A stretch of DNA of 64,000 bases from Proteles cristata cristata (GCA_017311185.1 JAESUZ010000980.1:806001-870000); one strand, 5' to 3'; counted from the first letter of the stretch, positions 11,187-24,164 are shown. Program-made: numbers and translations. The notes: a model not told the origin generated them from the letters alone.

Positions 11187-12140
11187 ATGCATCATACATT
11201 GTATTTTCAATCACATAATGTATTTGCTTTTTCCCCCCCAACTTTTCTGTCTCCAGTCTATCTGTCTCTTAACCTTTCTAAACTTTCATCATCTACACAA
11301 TCAGCTTCTTCAATTTATTTTTATACTGTCTGTCTTGTAGTCTTAATTCTCCGTGTTCCTTCTCCAGATCTCTGTTCAACCTTCATTTTCTGTTATCACT
11401 ATAGTAGCTTGGTGGTGTCCTTGGTGTCTCCCTGCCTCATTTGCCACTCCAGGTATTTGCTGAGTCCAGTAGAATGTATCTCTGTAATGCCTCTCACCTT
11501 CAGTTTCTCCTTGACTTTGCTTTTGCCTTTTCTCATTTATATTTTTACTGCCATTTTCTGGGAATGATGCAATAGCTTCCCAGATGGTCTTTCTATCTCT
11601 TTTTGTCTTTATCCCAAACAGACAAAAATCAATAAGCAAAAATCCTTCTGCTTGATTACTGACTACCTATTGAACTGGATGCACAACCTTCAGGCTCATT
11701 CAGTCCCTTTATAAGAGACAAGCAACTTATCTTCTGTTTTTCAACCCCTTTTCTCTGTAATTGAGCATCTCCCTGTTCTGCCAAAATCAGCACATTTGAA
11801 GTTCCATACCATGATATTTTGTCTTCCTTTTTTTTTTTTTCTTCTGAGTCATAATTCTACTCTTCTTCCAAGACCTGGGTCAAGTAATACATTTTCATGA
11901 TCTGCCATAAATATGGATTCTTTCTTCTTTAATCTTTCACAATATTGGCGGTGCCTCTCTGAGAGCATATGTGAGGGTTTGCTTTGTTTTATAATTCCTT
12001 CATTTCATGCCCAAACCCCCTACTAGGGCAAGTACATTGAAGTCGGGCATTGTATATTGCCAACTGTTGTTTTTACCATCTTTAATTTAGGTCTGTGTCT
12101 TGCACTAAGAGAGAGATTGATACATTTTTACTTGAATTAA
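11187..12140 (+). mobile_element. Probable decayed L2 LINE
   Basis: It is pyrimidine-rich on this strand, with L2-like phrases (CTTCTTCCAAGACCTGGGTCAAGTAATAC, shortened to CCAAGACCTGGGTC; TACTAGGGCAAGTACATTGAAG; GTCTTGCACTAAG). The open frame 11187-11567 lies in it and looks like LINE debris. Family assignment is tentative. Confidence 0.45.
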
Positions 12141-14196
12141 ACTGCTCTGATTCAGTCTTATGTTCATGACATTGAGTCCATCTCACCTAATGCTTTTGGC
12201 TTCAGAAAAACTTCTGATGGTTGCCTTCAGACCCTGAGAATGTTAAAAGACCAACACAGTGGGATAGTTTTGGTCTCCTCCCAGATTGCTGAATTTTGTT
12301 TAAAATATATGCAGGCCTAAAGATGGCTCACAATGACAGAATTGGAAACTGATGTAACAACTCAGGTGTTCCTTTTGCTTGGTCTTACTGATAGGTAAGC
12401 CTTAAGGGCAGCTTTAAGCTGTAATAGGATACTATGTTCCACTACACATGAGATCCCTCCTCCTAGGCAGGAATGTCCTAGGTCCTGGGAGATAAAGAGA
12501 ATAAGTACAAGAGTTTAGTGACATTGTTGGCATATAAGACTGCTATGGATTTTAGTAGTGTCAGTGCATTCACAGTTTGTATATTCTTCTGGGGTTCAAC
12601 TTTTTGTGGTTGCTTTTCAGGATAATTTGTGAAGCACTACCTTTCTCACTAAAAAAATTCTCTTGATATAACTGTATATCCACTGACATTTGACCTATTA
12701 AGTAGTACCATAGTACCATGATCTACCATCAACATAAGTAGATCATATATATCTACATGCCAATAAAAGTAAGAAAAATGACACAAAATTAAAGGAAGTT
12801 ATGGCGTAGGCATTGCAATAAGAATGAAATGTTACAATTTGGACTAGCAATGAGCAAATGAAAAACTAAGAACTGCCTTACTTATAAAAGTGAAAGGAAA
12901 ACAAAGGACAATTTATTTTTCTCACATTTGACTAATTAGTTGTCAATCTTATGCCTTATTATATTTAAATCTGATGTCAGACCTGTGTATAACAAGACAT
13001 TTGATTGACAAGGCAGTTTTTTACACATGGATATGATGTTCTACTCATGTTTAACTAGGTATTTGATTGACATATGAGAAAGATCAATATATCCTTATAT
13101 TTCCATCTAGAAGTTGACATTATCCAAAAGCAAAGTGTAGGATGGCCAACAAGCATTTGATGATGCATTAATATCTTATTTCTTTTCTTTTTTTGGTTAA
13201 TATATAATAGTCATGAAATTAATTTTGCTTTAGGATTTACTTAGAGCATCTTCATACAGTATCATGTATGAGAACTATACTTAACCACTGAAGTATATGT
13301 ACTACAAACCTTGATCCCAGTCTTGTTCTTAGATATGCTATAGAATCTTATGAAATACAACTTGCTACCATGTGGATTTAGACATAGTAAAAATGAAGTG
13401 CTGATCTCAAGCAAAGCAGTCAATAAAATGTGAGAACAATGTCAGACTCAGACATTCCAATAATAGTATTATTCAAGGTTACTAAAATTCTTTACACTTA
13501 TAATTATTTTAAATTGTATTTCAAATGCTAAACACTAAATAAATCATATTAAATTATACTTGTTTTGAGTAAAAATCTGAGTGCATTTTCGTTTTATTTA
13601 GACTTGGGCATTTTTAAATTATTTTCTCAAGCAGCAAGGGATGTTCTAAAGCATGCCAATAAGTATTACATCAAATAGTGTGCCCTGGCTAATAAATGTT
13701 GACTTAAACAAAATTGAACATGTTTCTTTAGTGCTGGACTTTTCAGAGTCTTTGAAATGCTAATATGAGCTGTGAATATCAAAGTGTGGGAAATAATATG
13801 TTTCCCAAACTTCTTTGAACCAAACTCTTTTCCTGGGCAGCATCAAGTGAAGGCAGAAGAGATTTGTTCAACCAACATCATTCAGGAAGTACTGCTCTGA
13901 GCAATTTTTACTTTGTTATGGTAAGTATATTACGATTGGATAATTCTATAAATATTACTCAAAAAGTAGTGTAGTTTGGGAAGATGTATTAAAAGCCTTA
14001 AACATGGCTTTTAATACATTTATTTAAAACCAGGATTTCACTTTTACTAAAAAGTGGGACTGATGGAGGATGCTTGTTTATGATAGTAAAGATATTTGCC
14101 ATAACTAGATTTCAAAAATAAGGAATAGTTCATTCAATAGGTCAGGCTTATTCATAATAAATAGCCTGAAATATTATGCAGCAATTAAATCAATAT
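12141..14196. other. Unassigned AT-rich sequence
   Basis: No gene or recognised repeat was seen. The stretch includes a perfect 14-bp inverted repeat near its right end (listed separately). Confidence 0.5.
13984..14019. repeat. Perfect 14-bp inverted repeat with 8-nt loop
   Basis: ATGTATTAAAAGCC (13984-13997) is the exact reverse complement of GGCTTTTAATACAT (14006-14019), separated by TTAAACAT. No transposon context is evident around it. Confidence 0.85.
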
Positions 14197-14207
14197 GATA
14201 GAGTTAT

Positions 14208-14419
14208 TTTTCTTTGTTTTTAATGTTTATTTATTTTTGAGAGAGAGAGAGAACAAAAGTGGGGAAGGGGCAGAGAGAGGGAGACACAGAATCTGAAGCA
14301 GGCTCCAGGCTCTGGAGTGGTCCGCACAGAGCCCAACACGGGGCTCCCACTCACAAACCATGAGATCATGACCTGAGCTGAAGTCGGATGCTTAACCAAC
14401 TGAGCCACCCAGGTGCCCC
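14208..14419 (-). repeat. CAN-SINE, left member of an inverted pair
   Basis: Antisense SINE with head GGGGCACCTGGGTGGCTCAG. The duplication GATAGAGTTAT lies at 14197-14207 and 14420-14430. Confidence 0.95.
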
Positions 14420-14474
14420 GATAGAGTTATATTTATTGATGTGAAAAGATGTTTCCAAAATATTGACACAGACA

Positions 14475-14719
14475 TGGGGCGCCTGGGTGGCTCAGTCGGT
14501 TAAGCTTCCAACTTCGGCTCAGGTCATGATCTCACAGCTCGTGGGTTCGAGCCCTGCATCGGGCTCTGTGCTGACAGCTCAGACCCTGGAGCCTGTTTCA
14601 GATTCTGTATCTCCCTCTCTCTCTCACCCTCCCCTGTTCATGCTTGCTCTCTTGCTCTCTCTCTTTCTCTCAGAAATAAATAAAAACATTAAAGAAATTT
14701 TAAAAAAACCAAAATCTCA
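14475..14719 (+). repeat. CAN-SINE, right member of an inverted pair
   Basis: Near-consensus older-type felid SINE (GGGGCGCCTGGGTGGCTCAG head, intact B box GTGGGTTCGAGCCC). It has a perfect 19-bp duplication CAAAATATTGACACAGACA at 14456-14474 and 14720-14738. The perfect duplication suggests a fairly recent insertion. Confidence 0.97.
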
Positions 14720-14738
14720 CAAAATATTGACACAGACA

Positions 14739-15785
14739 GGTTGCAAAATAGTGTCTTCAAAATGATGTTTTTGTATATCTAAATATGCATAAAAAATGAG
14801 AAAGATAAGTCAAATTGATCATGTGAGTTTCTCTGGGTGGTGGGCTTAACTGCGACATTGGTTCTCTTTTATATTTGTATTTTATAATTCATCTGAAATG
14901 ACTTACATGGCATCAAATAAAGATGAAATATAAGTTTAAAAAATAACATTATTTGAACTTTAATAATTCTGAGAACTTTCTGAGAACAAGGAACTTACAA
15001 TCCTTGTCAGCTTCTGGGACCTGCCTGATGGTTAGAGAGTGCTCAAACCCACATGTTGAACGAAGTTTAACAGAATTTGCTTCGATCGTAGGCCTCCTGA
15101 TATAAAATAAATTGAAAAAGGGAAACATTTTTGGGGATTATGAAAGGTGCACAAAAATTTAAAATAGGCCATTGGACCCTGATCATGGTTGGCCTGCCAT
15201 AGCTTCCTCACTTCCTCAGTCTTTAAGTCTATGACATTCAGAAAAGAAGGAAGAAGAAAATGCATGAAGAATAGAGGATAATTTTATGAGCAAGTAATTT
15301 GTGCTGGTCCATTAGAAAATTTTTAAACAGATTTATCAAATTATAATTGCTATACAAAAAACCTATAATACAGTTTTCTGAGTTTGGACGTAGTTTATAT
15401 CCATGATACCATCACCATAAAGAAGGTAATGAACATATTCTTTACCTCCAAGAGCTTAGAAATTTTTAATATACATGCAAGGTTATATCATAATATTAAT
15501 TTGCAGGGGTTTGAGTATTTAGATACTTATAATTCCTACTGATACTACATTCTTAAACTCTTGTCCATTTGAAATGGGATGGTAATATTAAATATCAATA
15601 CAAATGTACAGTCTTTCAAGTCATACACACAGTATTTTTCAAAGCTTCCTTTTCCTTTTAGATCTTAGTATCAAAGAACTGGAAAAGATTCCGAGAGTTC
15701 CTGCCCTCAGGTAGGATTATGTTAAACCACTCCTGACAGAAATGAACCTAACTTTGATTCCCAGATGGTTTTATTCCCTCGAGTG
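14739..15785. other. Unassigned sequence
   Basis: No gene or clear repeat. The 77-codon frame at 15032-15265 (minus) has no recognisable feature. The part around 15320-15560 (TATCAAATTATAATTGCTATAC and similar phrases) may be a decayed antisense L1 3' end, but this is uncertain. Confidence 0.4.
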
Positions 15786-15800
15786 AATTATTCTGTCCTT

Positions 15801-16019
15801 TTTTTTTTTAATGTTTTATTTATTTCTAGGAGAGAGAGAGAGAGACAGCGTGAGCAGGGGAGGGTCAGAGAGAGAGGGAGTCACAGACTGAAACAGGCTC
15901 CAGGCTCTGAGCTGGCAGTCAGCACAGAGCCCGAGACGCGGGGCTCGAACCCATGAACCGCGAGATCATGACCTAAGCGAAAGTCGGACGCTTAACCGAC
16001 TAAGCCACCCAGGCGCCCC
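15801..16019 (-). repeat. Young-subfamily CAN-SINE
   Basis: Antisense copy with the complete young signature and many retained CpGs. Perfect 15-bp duplication AATTATTCTGTCCTT at 15786-15800 and 16020-16034. The poly-T/A tail lies on the left. Confidence 0.97.
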
Positions 16020-16034
16020 AATTATTCTGTCCTT

Positions 16035-17840
16035 ATACTCATCACTGATGAATTTCATTCTGGGCGTTTCTGATTACCTTCTCCTTATAGCCTCCTATGG
16101 TGCAGTTTCAAATCCTGATCCAAACCTCATGGTGTCAAGGTCATTGATGACAACTTAAAGTATCTTGAGTCCAAGCTTAATCCTGTAACACGTTATCACC
16201 AATTGCCTTTTCCCCTTTGACCAAGATTTGCCTTGCTCCAATCATAAACACATTTGAATAACATTAGAAATAGATGATTCTATAAATCAAGATGAACAAA
16301 TTATCACTATACCAGGATGTAATACATTGTCCCATTCCTATTCCTTTTACTATTACACAAATCCTTGAAGTGTGAATTACTTGATAACCCCCTCTACCTT
16401 TGGGGTAGTCCAGAACCATCAGTAAACACTTGGAGGAGTCCATGTGGGCCAATCTCTGTAATCCTGCCAGTTAATTTTGACAATTGGCCCACGTATAAAA
16501 TGAAGGTAAGCTCTATGGAACTTCTTAGCTTTACATTTGAATTATTTCAAACTTGGAAATTTGTGAATGTGGCAGCTTGTTATAGGGCCTCTTCTCATGG
16601 TGATGGCAGAGGTATAAGGAAGACAGGCCACTGTGCAAGAACATTTCCATCCTTTGCTAGTGTCATGTTTTATAATATCCCGTTGACCAAGCCAGTCCCA
16701 TTGCTGTGCCACAGTCAAGGGGTAGAGACATAGTAGGGGAGAAATTGAACAATTTTGAATAATTTAATCTATGACAGTCTATTCTTTTTTTTTCATAAAT
16801 ATTGGTACCTCCCAATGCTAAATACAGTCACCCCATTCAATAATTCCAACCCCCCCCAACTCTTGGCTAATCATGGCATCGGATTCACCAAAAATTTATG
16901 ATACAGAGGTGTCTCCTGCTGATTTGGGAAAGCATGAACTAAAAAAACAGGTCATCTGCCTTATGTATATCCAATGCGCAATGGTGAAATAGGGGCAGAA
17001 GAGACCCAAGAAATGACCTAATTTGGAACCGGGAAAATAGGAAGACAAAGTAATGAATCCATGGCATGTCTGATAGCCTTCTAAGCAAAACTGGTCAGAA
17101 CCCTTTCTACAGAATGTAAGAGATATTGCTTGTTTGGTGCCTGATTTTATTTCCTAGAAGTAGCTTCCATGTCTGTTATTATCCATGGCCCTTACTAGCT
17201 CTGACTTCTGAAGCTATTTTCTATTGTCCTCAGTCATTTCTGAAGAGAGCATTGTAGAATATGCCTTTTTTTGGGGCTAGACAACTTTCTTGACTATCGA
17301 AAGTCATAGACTGAGAGGTCTTTTTACATTCAGCCTCAACCATATTTAGTCCATGCTGGCAGTCTTATAAATACAGGTTTCTCAAGAACTTTGTAGTTTC
17401 TTTTTGTCGTTGTTGTTGCTAATGAATTTTAGTGACTCGCAGAATTCTGTTTTGGGACAAATGTCTCCTACATTCAATTATGTATACATTTTAGACATGT
17501 GAGGGTTCTGTGAGACCATACCCTAAATCATTCTAGGAGTTCTTTTGTTTAGCTAAGAGAACTAACACAGCTCCAATCAAATTCTATCACAAGTCTTAAC
17601 AAAGGGTCCACTTTGAAGATATGTCTAGAGACCCCTGGATTTGGTAAGGTTGTGTTATACAGGCTATACCTTTTATTTGGTTGAAAATAGTTAAATTTTA
17701 AACACTGCAGTTAATGCATTTCAATATCTTCCCTAAACTGGGTTTGCAAACTAGCCAGTTCTTTTTGAAGCCTATCTCATTCTTATAGCCCCTTATCAAA
17801 TGTCCTAGCGGCAACCACCTCACCCTTTAAAAAATTCCCA
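16035..17840. other. Unassigned sequence
   Basis: No gene. An open frame at 16365-16733 has no recognised product. A 10-bp inverted repeat GTGGGCCAAT/ATTGGCCCAC (16444-16453, 16483-16492) is followed by TATAAAA. Some of it may be an old LTR or LINE remnant, but I cannot name the family. Confidence 0.4.
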
Positions 17841-17844
17841 TTGA

Positions 17845-18035
17845 TGGGTATCTGGGTGACTCAGTTGGTTAAGTGTCTGACTCTTGATCTCAACTCAGGT
17901 CATGATCTCATGCTTCATGAGATCAAGCCCCACATTGGGCTCTGTGCTGACTGTGTGGAGCCTGCTTGGGATGCTCTCTCTCCTGCTCCCTCTGCCTCTC
18001 CACCTATTCTCTCTCTCTCTCTCTCAAAAGAATAA
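17845..18035 (+). repeat. CAN-SINE, old type
   Basis: Head GGGTATCTGGGTGACTCAG with the longer TCTGACTCTTGATCTCAACTCAGG version of the tRNA-related region, a CT-rich stretch, and a short AATAAATG tail. No clear duplication remains, consistent with age. Confidence 0.9.
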
Positions 18036-18984
18036 ATGCAATGCTTAAATGTTTCATAGAGGCTTCTGGCTTTCATATGGTGCCTGACTTAATGGTTGAC
18101 TGACATGAGCCAATTGTTCTTCTTTTAGCTCTTTGATTCACTTAATAATCAACCAACTATATATAGACCTTATAATTACTACTGACCCTGCATCTGAAAT
18201 ACTGGAATTATTGCAAAAGCAAATGCATTCACTTCCACTTTTCCTCCAAATTTATCACAAGTGGGAGTCTCAAGAACCACAATACTCTAACAGTCCGTGG
18301 TTTGTTACCACCCTGTGTATCACCAGCATAAGTATCCTTGTTCCCAACCAAAGAGATGTCAAATTCCAGAATCCCATCCCTAAGTTTTGCTTTCTAGAGC
18401 AACCTCTGAATTTCTTCCAGAATCAGATCCTGGGACAATTATTTGAGGGCTAGTAGTTTATTTATATGCAAATCCAGGAAACTTTAGTAGGGAGTGGGGA
18501 AATGAGATAAGTGAGGGAGCACAGCTGGAAAAAAAGTGCATTATCAAGAAAGTTTCCACAACTGGTGCCTGGTCCTAAATCATAAGGTGAACTCTGGACC
18601 CTGTGTAAAACATGCCTCAAGATTAACCCCACTCCATGAGTGAGAAAGCTAGGGTTTAGAAATCAGTTCCTGTCAGAGTTTATCCAAGAGTACATACTTG
18701 ATATTTCTGGGCTTCTGCCTGTATGGGAAAAGTTAGCTTCAACCCCAGAGGACCATCAATCAAAGAGAGGTAGATGATGGCAGTTGGAGGTTGGAAGGCA
18801 CGGACAGAAATATAAGATGCAGGGAATATGGGTAGAGAAGTGGTGTTATCTGCTCTAACCTCTAATGCTGGCATGGCTCTAAGCCATCATCCCTCATTGA
18901 ATGCTTGCAATTACTTCCTATCTGGGGTTCCAGCTTTCCCTTTTATCTCTCTTCAATATCTCTTCAATATCTCTCTTCAATATC
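18036..18984. other. Probable ancient repeat, family not assigned
   Basis: Phrases such as GGGCTAGTAGTTTATTTATATG, GGACCCTGTGTAAAACATGCC and GGGCTTCTGCCTGTATGGG give the impression of an old dispersed repeat. I could not name it confidently. The open frame 18133-18453 lies in it. A short TCTCTTCAATATC tandem motif is at about 18949-18990. Confidence 0.35.
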
Positions 18985-19560
18985 TCTCTTTCAGCACAAG
19001 AGTGAGAACAATACTGATGAAACTCAAGTCAGGTGTGTCTTTTCCCTACTCAAAATTCTCTGTTGGTTTCCCATCTTATACAAGGTAAAAGCAACATCTT
19101 GTCATAAGGTTAGAGACGTCACAGAATCTGCCTCAACCTGACTTCCTCTCCTACATTTTGATCCAATAAAATGGTCTCCTTACTTTTAAGTATAAAAAAT
19201 AGGCATTATCTTTGGTCTCTACAATTGCTACCCTCTCTGCCTGGATAGCCCTTCCCCCAGAAAGTGGTCTGACTCCTTCCCCACTTCTCTCTGATCTTGA
19301 CTCTTGTACCCTCTCATTGGTCCAATAAACTCATAACCACTTTCTCAACCCCTGTGTCTCTCCCCTCTCTGTTTTTATTCTGCATCCTTATCACTAAGGA
19401 TAATAATATTCTAAATATTTTCTTATTAATTATGCTTATTCTCTTTCCTCCCTCTAGAATGTAACTCACCAATACAGCAGTTCTGTTTGTTTATTCACTT
19501 CTATATCTCTGGCCTATGACAAAGTCTTGATAAATATTTGCAGAATGATTGAAATAAACT
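18985..19560 (+). mobile_element. L2 LINE 3' region
   Basis: L2 order is visible: CAAAATTCTCTGTTGGTTTCCCATC, CTCTCTGCCTGGATAGCCCTTCCCCCAG, CTCTAGAATGTAACTC, CTCTGGCCTATGACAAAGTC, then TTGATAAATATTTGCAGAATGA as the classic tail. Confidence 0.85.
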
Positions 19561-20079
19561 TACCCAGAGTTTATCTTTTAATTTCTAAACAGGTAGTTTT
19601 TCCAAGGATGTTTTAAAGCCTGATTTAGTAATAATGTTTTTTCTTTTAATAATAAGCATAGTATCCTCAAAATCATAATGTAATAAGATTTCTAATACTA
19701 ATCCCTGTATGGTTTGGTTAGCTTGTTAGACTACATTAATGTGATATTTGCTATTAGCATATACTTTGAAAACTAGAACCTTCTTTTAAAATTTTTTATT
19801 TTTCCATGGATCCTTCTATATACTAGAGGTTTAATAACCATTTTCTAAATTAAATAAAGAATCCGAAGGTAATTTCTTTGGTATATCTGTCGCTCCATTT
19901 TTACAGAAGCTTGGTTATACTAACTTTTTCATATAATGTTTCTTCTATTGTATAATTATTTCTGACATTGCATTGAGCTTCTGGATCAAATTCACAAACA
20001 TGAAATTGCTCTAATGATTACATTTATTTTTATTCCACTATTTCTCATTTTTCTTATGACTTAGTTTTTCAAAACAACT
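19561..20079. other. Unassigned AT-rich sequence
   Basis: Nothing recognised. Confidence 0.5.
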
Positions 20080-20480
20080 TACACCTGTTGTAAAAGGCAA
20101 ACAATATAGAAATATATAAAGTGAAAAGTAATCATTGCTCTTCTCCACACACAAAAAATGACTAACTCCTTAGTATATATGTTTACATGTTTAATTTATA
20201 TAGTTTCCTTCTAGACATATACAAACATGCTGTTGGTATTATTTTATCTTTTCTCATAGGTTGTGTATCTTGATGGATGTACTTCTATTTTATTTATTTA
20301 CCTTCTTATCTATATATGAACAATTTATCATGAGATCTATTCTCTTAACACATCTTAAAGTGCACAATACTGTATTGTTAACTGTAGGCACTGTGTTGTG
20401 ATACAAATCTCTGGAATTTATTCATCTTGTATTACTGAAACTTTAGAACTATATAATTTAAAAGTATAACAAATATCACA
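20080..20480 (-). mobile_element. Decayed L1M 3' sequence
   Basis: CAAACAATATAGAAATATATAAAGTG, TCCTTCTAGACATATAC and then CTCTTAACACATCTTAAAGTGC plus GGCACTGTGTTGTGATACAAATCTCTGG resemble L1M 3' untranslated segments. More than one fragment may be present, and their orientations are uncertain. Confidence 0.45.
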
Positions 20481-20769
20481 TTGAAGACATTCAAAATCCC
20501 TCTTATTTTGATTATTATCAGATTTGGATACCATTTTGAATTTCACAGATAGTCGTTTTATTTGTATATGATTTTGTATATAAAATATTAAACTATGGTT
20601 GCACTTCTATTCAGGGATGAGTCCTAAACAGTGATATGTTGAAAGTCATTGGCATAACTCTGAAAAAAATAAGTTGTCTTATAGTAGTTGAAATTTGACA
20701 GCTATGAAAATCGTGAAGACTGAAGAGAGATGGCTGGTATAAAATGTAAAGAAGTCCTAACCTCTCTCT

Positions 20770-20980
20770 CTCTTTTTAAGTTTATTTTGTTTATACTGAA
20801 AAAGAGAGAGGGAGCTTGAGCAGAGGAGGGGCAGAGAGAGAGGAGAGCGAGGATCCCAAGTGGGCTCTGCCTATCAGGGACTATCAGGGCAGAGCCCCCA
20901 TCCCAACAACCCTGAGGTCATGATGTGAGCCAAAATCAAGAGTCAGATGCTTAATCGACTGAGCCACCCAGGCGCTCTGA
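20770..20980 (-). repeat. CAN-SINE, diverged
   Basis: Antisense SINE with head AGAGCGCCTGGGTGGCTCAG and a core carrying a small direct repeat (ATCAGGGACTATCAGGG). Imperfect duplication TCCTAACCTCTCTCT / TCCTAACATCTCTTT flanks it. Confidence 0.92.
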
Positions 20981-20995
20981 TCCTAACATCTCTTT

Positions 20996-22624
20996 ACCAA
21001 GTGTCTATAAAGGAGAAGAAGTAACTTATAAATAATATAGCCATGAGCAGTCATCTCGTCTTTTCTTTCATAAAGATAAATGTCATAATAGATCAATGTT
21101 CTGCCTCTATTTTATACGTTCAATGTATTTTTTTTTCCTCCTCTATTCTTTGGGACTGAAATTACTTTAGAGAGTAGTTAGAAAAAATTGAAAGTGTTTT
21201 GGAATGTGTAGCAATAAAAGGTTCAGACTGCAGTGAAACCTTTAATAACTTGTGAATTATGTCGTCTGTGAAATAACAATAGATGACAAACTCAGCTGTG
21301 AGCAGAATAAAAGCATCCTTTTCTTAAAAAGAGAAAAAAGCTAGTTTCCCTCTAGAGTTAAGATCAGCTTTAGATTTTCAGTGTTCTTTGAGCCAAGTTT
21401 TAACGCGCCATGAAGTGTATCTTAGATACAATAAAGATATTATCTTCAATAGAGTCTGGGTTTGAAGGACCAGCTACTAACGTGTTAAACCTACTCAGGT
21501 GGTGTCATGTTGGGAAGGAACCCAGTGTATATGTACCTAGTTGTTCTATTTAGGGACTGATTACGTCTGCCATATGTAGACTAGATTTTTTTGATGAAGA
21601 GGTTTCTTGTCAGAAATGTACCATGTATTGTTACTGATGCTGCCCACTTGATATTTAATCATTTCCTCCTGCATGACTAATAAACATCTCCTATGTGGAA
21701 TCTCAGAAACAAAGCTCTTTATACCTTGAATCACCTTGGTGGCAGAATTCAGTGGACATTTAACATTTTGTTTTCAGAAATGTTTCCCTTTGTGTCGAAT
21801 ATGCCATCCAACTTTTAACACTCATACACATGGAACATTCTTTGCTAAAATATTCTCATCTTCTTCTTTTAGCTTTTAATGATCAGAAAGTCTAAGTGCT
21901 TAAAATATCTCTTTCTTTGGTTTATACTCTGCTCAGTCTGGCAGTTAGATGCATGTATCTGTTAGTAATACCCAGAGAATAAAATGTCTCAGCAAAATTT
22001 CAGGTTAGAAACAATCCAATTGTATCATGTAGTATAGTAAAAAATTAAATCAATGTGTACAATGTATAGCAGAATTCAACATTCTGTTAAACATTCATCA
22101 CAAACCTGGGTGTTTGATTTTCTTGAAAATCTCTATTCAGATGATCTCTCCTCTATTTTGAGTCCCCTTTATTTTCTCCTTCGGAAAACTGACTCTTGTT
22201 TCTCCCATGAAATGTAGACTTTAGAGTATGTGATTCATATGGCTTCTTCTCTATAATCTTATGATTAATTTGCCAAATTCAGTATTTTCTCCTGTTTATC
22301 TTCAAGTAGCCATCCACAAGATCTTAAAGAATAGTCCATAAAGAATTCTCTTATTTAGAAAATAGAGAAAACTCATGCCTATTCCTGATCAATCAAATTT
22401 ATATAACTACATTTATTTTTTCCTGTTCCCTTCTTGTCTTCTTTCAAATGACTGTATTTAAATATGCTCACATTTGTATCCTGAGTTTTCACTTGGCAAT
22501 ATTTAATAAGGATTATACTATAGTCTTTATAATGATCATTTAAAATTGTATTAACTTCCTTTTGATTTAGCATTATCTAATAAGCCTGAACTTTACAGTA
22601 ATCACTTTCAACATCTTAATTCCT
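20996..22624. other. Unassigned AT-rich sequence
   Basis: No gene or recognised repeat. The stretch near 21340-21560 is non-repetitive and contains a few CpGs (TTTTAACGCGCCATG), but the signal is weak. Confidence 0.45.
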
Positions 22625-23000
22625 GTTTAATATTCCATATAGTAGATACGCTGTAATTTAAGGAATCATTTCCCTGATGCTTGTCATTTAGATTTCTTCC
22701 AGTTTTCTCCATTATAAATTATGCTCCAATGAATAGCTTTTAATATCTAAAGAGACAAGACACAGACAGAGAGAATGACAATGTGGTAAAGTGTTAACAT
22801 TCTGATAACTTGGGTGAAAGATACACAGGGAAGCTTTGAACTATTTATTCCACTCTTTTATGACTCTGAAATTATCTCAAAATAAGTTAAAAGAGTACAT
22901 TTGAATAAGGGGAATTATTGGATCAAATGTTATACATGTTTTGAAAGCTTTCTTTTTATATTGTCATTTTATACCAATAAGTGGTACAACAGTATGTGAA
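22625..23000 (-). mobile_element. Decayed L1M fragments
   Basis: CATTTAGATTTCTTCCAGTTTTCTCC...ATTATAAATTATGCTCCAATG and TTATTGGATCAAATGTTATACATG match an antisense L1M 3' untranslated region. In between (about 22750-22900) lies what looks like a plus-sense L1M 3' end (GAGAATGACAATGTGGTAAAG ... TGAAATTATCTCAAAATAAG), inserted or rearranged. Confidence 0.55.
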
Positions 23001-23339
23001 TATCTGTTTCATTGCTCAATTAGCAAGTGATCTATGAATAATCCATGTAGAGATTTCTTCTTTTTCTAAATTCATCAGCAAGTGATGAATTGGAGATGGA
23101 AGGCTGTGGAAATGTGAAAAGAGTGGAGGTAAGGGAGCAAGAAAAGAGATGTTGCTGCATTTAATATCCACGTCAAAATTTTTTTCGAGTAATTTTGGCA
23201 ACGCAAGAGTGGAAATGACAATAGATTGTTGTTGGTTTTCTGCTTTTGTTTTTTTGCCTCATGGGTGAGTTTCTATCTAGCAGCTATGCTCTGTCAATGA
23301 CTCTGTATCGAGAGCACAATTTGTAACAACAGTATATGC

Positions 23340-23475
23340 CACATCATAGAATCAATATTTTAAAACTGGAAGGCACTTAGAGGTTCCCCAACCCTAATCC
23401 TGAACTTTTCCAGATCAAAATATGGAAACCCAAGATTAAAGAGCATGGTTAAATGACAAGCTAACCAATGGCAGG
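23340..23475 (+). mobile_element. Probable CR1/L3-type or related ancient repeat
   Basis: TCATAGAATCAATATTTTAAAACTGGAAGGCACTTAGAGG followed by CCAACCCTAATCC and AATGACAAGCTAACCAATGGCAGG resembles the common tail of mammalian CR1-like repeats. It is short and strongly diverged. Confidence 0.45.
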
Positions 23476-24164
23476 ACCATTTTCACGATAAAGTTGTCTT
23501 TTTTAGTATTCCTAGGTTTTATCATAAACATCATAATCTTAGTACATCTATAGAATGAAAACTGACTGCCAGCTACTTGGAAGTTCTTCTGCTTCTTGGA
23601 AGTTCTTAGACTTCTTTACATCAGTGAATGACCCAAATTATCTAAGATTCTTGAGATAAACATGTAAAGATATATAGGCCAGTGTGCATCGTGAGCCAAA
23701 AGTTATGTTTTTTATTATTTTCATTTTTTGAAGAGCAATACAGTTACATCAGAAATATTTACAACTGAAGAACTGCCCCAGAACTACCCCAGTGGTTTTT
23801 CGTCACATATATATTGATTGGCTATTGTGGGTCACTTGTTCTTTCTTCTAGGTGCAGGAGATTAAGAATGCAATGTTGAGCAAACAAAATCTAGCTTTCA
23901 AGGAACTTACATCTTATTGAGAAATTTACATGCAACTGAGCTAGATAAATCGCTGTTATATGCAGTTGAAATTAATTGTAAAGATAATTTCCATAATCTT
24001 TATCCTGAGGAAAAAATATAAATCTATAGGAATCACAGTGCCTTGGATCACCATTTGTAAAAATATAAACATGGGAAGCAGAGATAGACATATCTTTTTA
24101 TGATGGCCAAGTATGATGCATTTTCTAGCTTTAAGTTTACCAGCTCAGCACTACAGAAGTGCCA

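Noticed and set aside
12718..12746. 9-bp inverted repeat ATGATCTAC/GTAGATCAT as a regulatory hairpin
   Set aside because: Short, AT-rich and isolated; expected by chance in a window this size.
14463..14765. 100-codon open frame as a gene
   Set aside because: It is a translation of a SINE; the same VAQSVK- or SGSVLTAQSLEP-like peptides recur at many SINE copies in the window.
16444..16500. Inverted CCAAT-like motifs followed by TATAAAA as a promoter
   Set aside because: Short motifs in AT-rich DNA with no downstream gene or CpG enrichment; chance is the better explanation.
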